Shown here in pieces: positions 60,575 to 64,000 of a stretch of 64,000 nucleotides of DNA. Both the position numbers and the translations under genes were made by a program. Source of the DNA: JBGSQR01 sp964509295. GTDB taxonomy: Bacteria > Desulfobacterota > Desulfuromonadia > Geobacterales > Pseudopelobacteraceae. Position 1 is the first letter of the stretch, and each line of letters starts with the position of its first letter. The notes beneath the pieces were generated by a model that was not told the DNA's origin, ran no database searches, and worked only from the letters and a program-made list of their open reading frames with translations. The DNA lies in assembly GCA_964509295.1 (NCBI GenBank), contig CAZDWS010000003.1:1-64000 (forward strand), written 5' to 3'.

Positions 60575-61774
60575 CTACTTTGTGTCCCTAAGTATGTCTA
60601 TCTTTTTTTGCAGAATATAATCCTTGCGTTTCGACTCTTTTATTCCGGCCAGTTGTTTCACACCTATTCCAAGCTCAGAAGTTGTCATTGCAGCTATGCG
60701 CAGGGCATTAACCCATTCCTCTTGTCTGAAACCTCCAGCTTTATCGGCATTGGATACAATAGGTAAAATAACCGAAATACCGGCTTTTAGTGTCTGTTCG
60801 GCAAGTCGTAGTTTTGTGGAATCACGCAATTGGTCCCACAGGTTGATTGTTGTGTGCAGGCGACTGATCCAGGCCAGTGCCATTCTGTATGTTGCTGGCA
60901 ACTTCAACCGATCACAGAAGGAGATAGCCAGTTTGTAACCGGAAAGGTCATGGCCGTGGTGTCTGGGGTATAGGGAAGGGGAAGTTTCCAGCTTACCGAT
61001 ATCGTGAAAAAAGGAACAGAAACGGGTTAATGGGTCATCTGTCTGTTCTGCAACCTTTTGCAGTACCTCAACAGAATGTGTCAACAGATCACCTTCAGGA
61101 TGATATTTTAATGGTCCAGCCGGTATATTCGGCATTAGAAACAGTTCCGGCAGAAATCCTTTGCCTGTTCCAAACTCAACCATTCGTTGAAAAAAACGTT
61201 CCGGAGTCCGGTTGGACAATGCCTTGAGCATCTCCCGGCTGAAGCGTTCCACCGGTATGTCACTTAACGATTGTTTCCAATCAGTATTTCTAATCAGTGT
61301 CTCTGTTTCTGCTGACATGCGCCAGTCATCAGCTTCAAAGCGGAATGCCCGTAAAATTCGCAAAGGATCATCAAAGAAGGTATTTGGGTAACATGCTTTC
61401 AGTACATTATTAGTGAGGTCAGCTTTACCATTTAACGGGTCGATCAAATGTCCGGTAAGTGACATGGCCATGGCATTAATACTGAAGTCACGGCGTTGCA
61501 GATCTTCATCCAGAGCTGCTGAATCTTTAAGTTGTATAACCTCTATTGTTTTTAAAATTTGATCATATCTGAACCAGATCTGTACGGTGCTCTTTCCGGT
61601 AATTTTTGTGAAATTCAAGTTTAAAAATTCGTCATCGGATAATGCGGCAGCAAGATCTATATCCTTGGCTTGTCTGTCAAGCAGGTGATCTCGCACTGAA
61701 CCACCGACCAGGAAAATGCGTTCATGGAGATGTTCGGGGAAAAGTTGTTTTAATTGAGCTGAAATTTTGAACAT
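60575..61774 (-). CDS. tRNA nucleotidyltransferase/poly(A) polymerase family protein with HD domain
   Basis: This 399-residue class II nucleotidyltransferase has FLVGGSVRDHL, the catalytic Asp pair in KDIDLAAAL, and the RRDFSINAMAMS motif that recognises the nucleotide. A helical domain follows. The HD phosphohydrolase part at about 230-330 has HSVEVLQKV and FFHDIGKLE. It adds CCA, CC or A to tRNA 3' ends. Geobacter-like genomes can split this job between two enzymes, so the exact specificity is not decided. There is no clear ribosome site before the ATG. Confidence 0.88.
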   Translation of the reverse strand: MFKISAQLKQLFPEHLHERIFLVGGSVRDHLLDRQAKDIDLAAALSDDEFLNLNFTKITGKSTVQIWFRYDQILKTIEVIQLKDSAALDEDLQRRDFSINAMAMSLTGHLIDPLNGKADLTNNVLKACYPNTFFDDPLRILRAFRFEADDWRMSAETETLIRNTDWKQSLSDIPVERFSREMLKALSNRTPERFFQRMVEFGTGKGFLPELFLMPNIPAGPLKYHPEGDLLTHSVEVLQKVAEQTDDPLTRFCSFFHDIGKLETSPSLYPRHHGHDLSGYKLAISFCDRLKLPATYRMALAWISRLHTTINLWDQLRDSTKLRLAEQTLKAGISVILPIVSNADKAGGFRQEEWVNALRIAAMTTSELGIGVKQLAGIKESKRKDYILQKKIDILRDTK

Positions 61775-61846
61775 AACTTTTTATACCACAGATAAACGAG
61801 CTATCATCCTTGATTTTTTAGCTGTTCTTGGCTACTATGCCTGACT

Positions 61847-62893
61847 ATGAAAAAGCTAACCAGACAGATAAAAATAGGCTCTGTATTGATCGGTGGCGGT
61901 GCCCCCTGTTCGGTACAATCGATGTGTTCCACGGATACACGCAATGTGTCCGCAACTCTGGCGCAAATCTCAACACTTGCAGATGCCGGTTGCGAGCTCG
62001 TCCGTTGCGCAGTTCCAGATATGGCTGCCGCTGTGGCTCTGGGTCAGATCAAGGCACAAAGTCCGATTCCGGTAATTGCCGACATCCACTTTGACTACAA
62101 ACTGGCGTTGCAGGTTCTGGAGGGGGGCATTGATGGACTACGTCTCAATCCCGGCAATATCGGTGATAAGTGGAAAGTGGCCGAGGTAGTCAAGTCAGCC
62201 GCTGAGCGTCATGTTCCGATTCGCATCGGGGTCAACGCAGGTTCTCTTGAAAAGGAATTGTTGGAACGTTATGGTCATCCCACTGCCGAGGCAATGGTTG
62301 AGTCGGCTCTTGGTCATGTGCGGATTCTTGAGGATCTGGGCTATCAGGAAATCAAAATTTCCATTAAGGCTTCGGATGTAATGAAAACAGTTGAGGCCTA
62401 TCGCCTGCTCTCTTCAAAAGTCGATTATCCTTTGCATATCGGTATTACTGAGGCCGGTACAACTTTTTCCGGTACAATCAAGTCTTCTGTCGGCCTGGGA
62501 ATACTGCTGGCTGATGGTATTGGCGACACCATGCGTGTGTCATTGACCGGTGATGTGCAGGATGAGGTACGGGTTGGATATGAAATTCTTAAAAGCCTCG
62601 GGCTGCGTCAACGTGGCGTAAATTTTGTCTCCTGTCCGACCTGTGGCAGGTGCCAGATTAACCTGATCAAAGTTGCTGAAGAAGTGGAGAGAAGACTGAT
62701 TGGTGTGGACAAGCGTATAACCGTTGCCGTTATGGGTTGCGTCGTCAATGGTCCCGGGGAAGCCCGTGAGGCTGATGTGGGAATTGCCGGTGGAAAAGGG
62801 GAGGGTCTGCTGTTCCGCCATGGTGAAATTGTTCGAAAGGTGCCGGAAGATCAGCTTGCCGATGCTTTAATTGAAGAAATATCCAAACTATAA
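61847..62893 (+). CDS. ispG: 4-hydroxy-3-methylbut-2-enyl diphosphate synthase (IspG/GcpE)
   Basis: IspG makes the HMBPP precursor in the MEP pathway of isoprenoid synthesis, using a 4Fe-4S cluster. The 348-residue protein has the cluster ligands C263, C266 and C298 with E305 as the fourth (SCPTCGRC and GCVVNGPGEA), at spacing equal to that in E. coli IspG. The start (TRQIKIGSVLIGGGAPCSVQSM) is typical. The ribosome site is weak. It lies 31 bases before proS, as in Geobacter-like genomes. Confidence 0.96.
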   Translation: MKKLTRQIKIGSVLIGGGAPCSVQSMCSTDTRNVSATLAQISTLADAGCELVRCAVPDMAAAVALGQIKAQSPIPVIADIHFDYKLALQVLEGGIDGLRLNPGNIGDKWKVAEVVKSAAERHVPIRIGVNAGSLEKELLERYGHPTAEAMVESALGHVRILEDLGYQEIKISIKASDVMKTVEAYRLLSSKVDYPLHIGITEAGTTFSGTIKSSVGLGILLADGIGDTMRVSLTGDVQDEVRVGYEILKSLGLRQRGVNFVSCPTCGRCQINLIKVAEEVERRLIGVDKRITVAVMGCVVNGPGEAREADVGIAGGKGEGLLFRHGEIVRKVPEDQLADALIEEISKL

Positions 62894-62924
62894 TTTTAAA
62901 ATACATTTCAGAGGTTATTTTTAA

Positions 62925-64000
62925 ATGTTCTATTCCCGTTATTTTATCCCTACCGTCAAAGAAACTCCCTCTGACGCCGAAGTAATATCACATCAATTAA
63001 TGCTGCGTGCCGGTATGATCCGTAAGCTTGGTGCCGGTATCTATAACTATCTTCCGCTCGGTTTACGCTCTATTCGTAAATTTGAAAGCATTGTCCGTGA
63101 AGAGATGAACAGGGCAGGGGCTATTGAAATGTTGATGCCTTCCGTACAGCCTGCAGAGCTTTGGCAGGAATCCGGCCGCTGGGCATTTTACGGAAAAGAG
63201 CTGTTACGCTTCAAAGATCGCAAGGAAAATGACTTTTGCATGGGACCTACACATGAAGAGGTTATTACCGATATGGTCAGACGTGAAATCAAAAGTTATC
63301 GCCAGATGCCGATTAACTTTTACCAGATTCAGACCAAGTTTCGTGACGAGATCCGCCCGCGCTTCGGCCTGATGAGGGGACGCGAATTCATCATGAAGGA
63401 CGCCTACTCCTTTGATGTGGACAGTTCTGCTGCCGACAAGTCGTATGACCTGATGTACCAGGCCTATCTACGTATCTTTGAACGTTGCGGGCTGAATTTT
63501 CGTGCAGTAGAAGCGGACACCGGCAGTATTGGCGGTTCATCATCGCATGAATTTATGGTGCTGGCCGACTCTGGTGAAGATGCCATTGTTTCCTGCAACG
63601 AATGTCGTTACGCAGCCAATGTGGAAAAAGCAGAATCAAGGGCAGCCCAGATTTTGGCAACTGATGAATCTCTTCTGCCATTGCAGCTGACAGAAACCCC
63701 GGAAATGAAGACCATTGTTGATGTTGCGGCATTTCTTGGTCTGCCGGTGGATAACACCGTTAAAACATTGGTCTATACATCTGATTGCGGAGAGCATGTC
63801 ATGGCTCTCCTGCGTGGTGACCACGAACTCAACGAAATCAAGCTTAAAAACAGTATGGGCTGGGCTGAGATCCAAATGGCGAGCGAAGATGATATTTTGA
63901 ATATCACCGGTTCACCTGTTGGATTCCTGGGGCCGCGCGATTTGAAAATCAAGGTGCCTGTTATTGCCGACCTGGCAATTCAATCTTTGGTTAACACTGT
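62925..64000 (+). CDS. proS: prolyl-tRNA synthetase (5' part, cut by window end)
   Basis: The frame starts at the ATG of MFYSRYFIPTVKETPSDAEV and runs open to the end of the window, giving 358 residues of an enzyme that normally has about 570. Class II motifs are visible: GIYNYLPLGLRSIRK (motif 1), FYQIQTKFRDEIRPRFGLMRGREFIMKDAYSFD (motif 2), and a long insertion after about residue 225 that is the editing domain of bacterial-type ProRS (CNECRYAANVEKAE). It charges tRNA-Pro. GAGG lies about 10 bases before the ATG. It probably shares a message with ispG. Confidence 0.95.
   Translation, partial: MFYSRYFIPTVKETPSDAEVISHQLMLRAGMIRKLGAGIYNYLPLGLRSIRKFESIVREEMNRAGAIEMLMPSVQPAELWQESGRWAFYGKELLRFKDRKENDFCMGPTHEEVITDMVRREIKSYRQMPINFYQIQTKFRDEIRPRFGLMRGREFIMKDAYSFDVDSSAADKSYDLMYQAYLRIFERCGLNFRAVEADTGSIGGSSSHEFMVLADSGEDAIVSCNECRYAANVEKAESRAAQILATDESLLPLQLTETPEMKTIVDVAAFLGLPVDNTVKTLVYTSDCGEHVMALLRGDHELNEIKLKNSMGWAEIQMASEDDILNITGSPVGFLGPRDLKIKVPVIADLAIQSLVNT

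Noticed and set aside
1..64000. CRISPR arrays, tRNA or rRNA genes, and intact insertion sequences
   Set aside because: No regularly spaced direct repeats, cloverleaf genes, rRNA stretches or transposase frames were recognised on reading both strands. Small or degenerate ones could be missed without a search tool.

Overview
The window looks like a chromosome segment of an anaerobic delta-type proteobacterium close to Geobacter (Desulfuromonadales/Geobacterales). The evidence is an adenosylcobalamin-dependent class II ribonucleotide reductase, two cobalamin riboswitches, a corrinoid methyl-transfer cluster, a CzcCBA metal-efflux operon with its own PII-like protein, many periplasmic ABC uptake systems, and ispG followed directly by proS. 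The taxon is an inference from gene content and protein flavour; no 16S gene is present.

Layout. 1-4.5 kb (minus): a small Cys-rich protein, a radical SAM enzyme and nrdJ, which has a TTG start and an NrdR-type box upstream. 4.5-11.6 kb (plus): a secreted beta-helix protein, a cysteine desulfurase-like enzyme, PIN-PhoH, tsaD, rsmA and rmuC (housekeeping). 11.6-23.3 kb (plus): an accessory type VI secretion (T6SS) island with a single 1528-residue TssF-TssG-TssF polypeptide, secreted proteins, an LprI-type lysozyme-inhibitor protein, a GH24 muramidase with an E-C-T triad, VgrG and a truncated PAAR. No sheath, tube, TssK or membrane-complex genes are present. 23.3-26.1 kb (minus): an ABC importer of the TrpXYP type. 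26.3-27.9 kb: a secreted repeat protein. 28.0-35.6 kb (plus): a czcCBA-type efflux operon with a PII-like protein and small periplasmic proteins. 35.65-36.95 kb: two tandem cobalamin riboswitches, the first ending in an intrinsic terminator, in front of an outer-membrane beta-barrel gene. 37-43.1 kb (minus): a second beta-barrel, a Liv-type binding lipoprotein, a porin and a Gln/polar amino-acid ABC importer. 43.3-49 kb: an EamA exporter, an Lrp regulator, a PocR-GGDEF cyclase, a 5'-nucleotidase lipoprotein and an AEC transporter. 49-53.5 kb (plus): four overlapping genes for a corrinoid protein, a UroD-like methyltransferase, DUF1638 and a hybrid histidine kinase. 53.7-64 kb: SulP, a retropepsin-like protease, a spermidine-synthase-like methyltransferase, zinc-ribbon proteins, rsgA, an ABC-2 exporter, a tRNA nucleotidyltransferase, ispG and the 5' part of proS.

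How it works together. Cobalt and cobalamin recur: a B12-dependent reductase, B12 riboswitches over an outer-membrane channel, a divalent-metal RND pump next door, and a corrinoid methyl-transfer cluster joined to a sensor kinase. The most unusual object is the TssF-TssG-TssF fusion. It encodes on one chain the two TssF and one TssG copies that are known to form one T6SS baseplate wedge, and it sits beside a likely muramidase effector and lysozyme-inhibitor immunity candidates. No tRNA, rRNA, CRISPR array or intact insertion sequence was seen.
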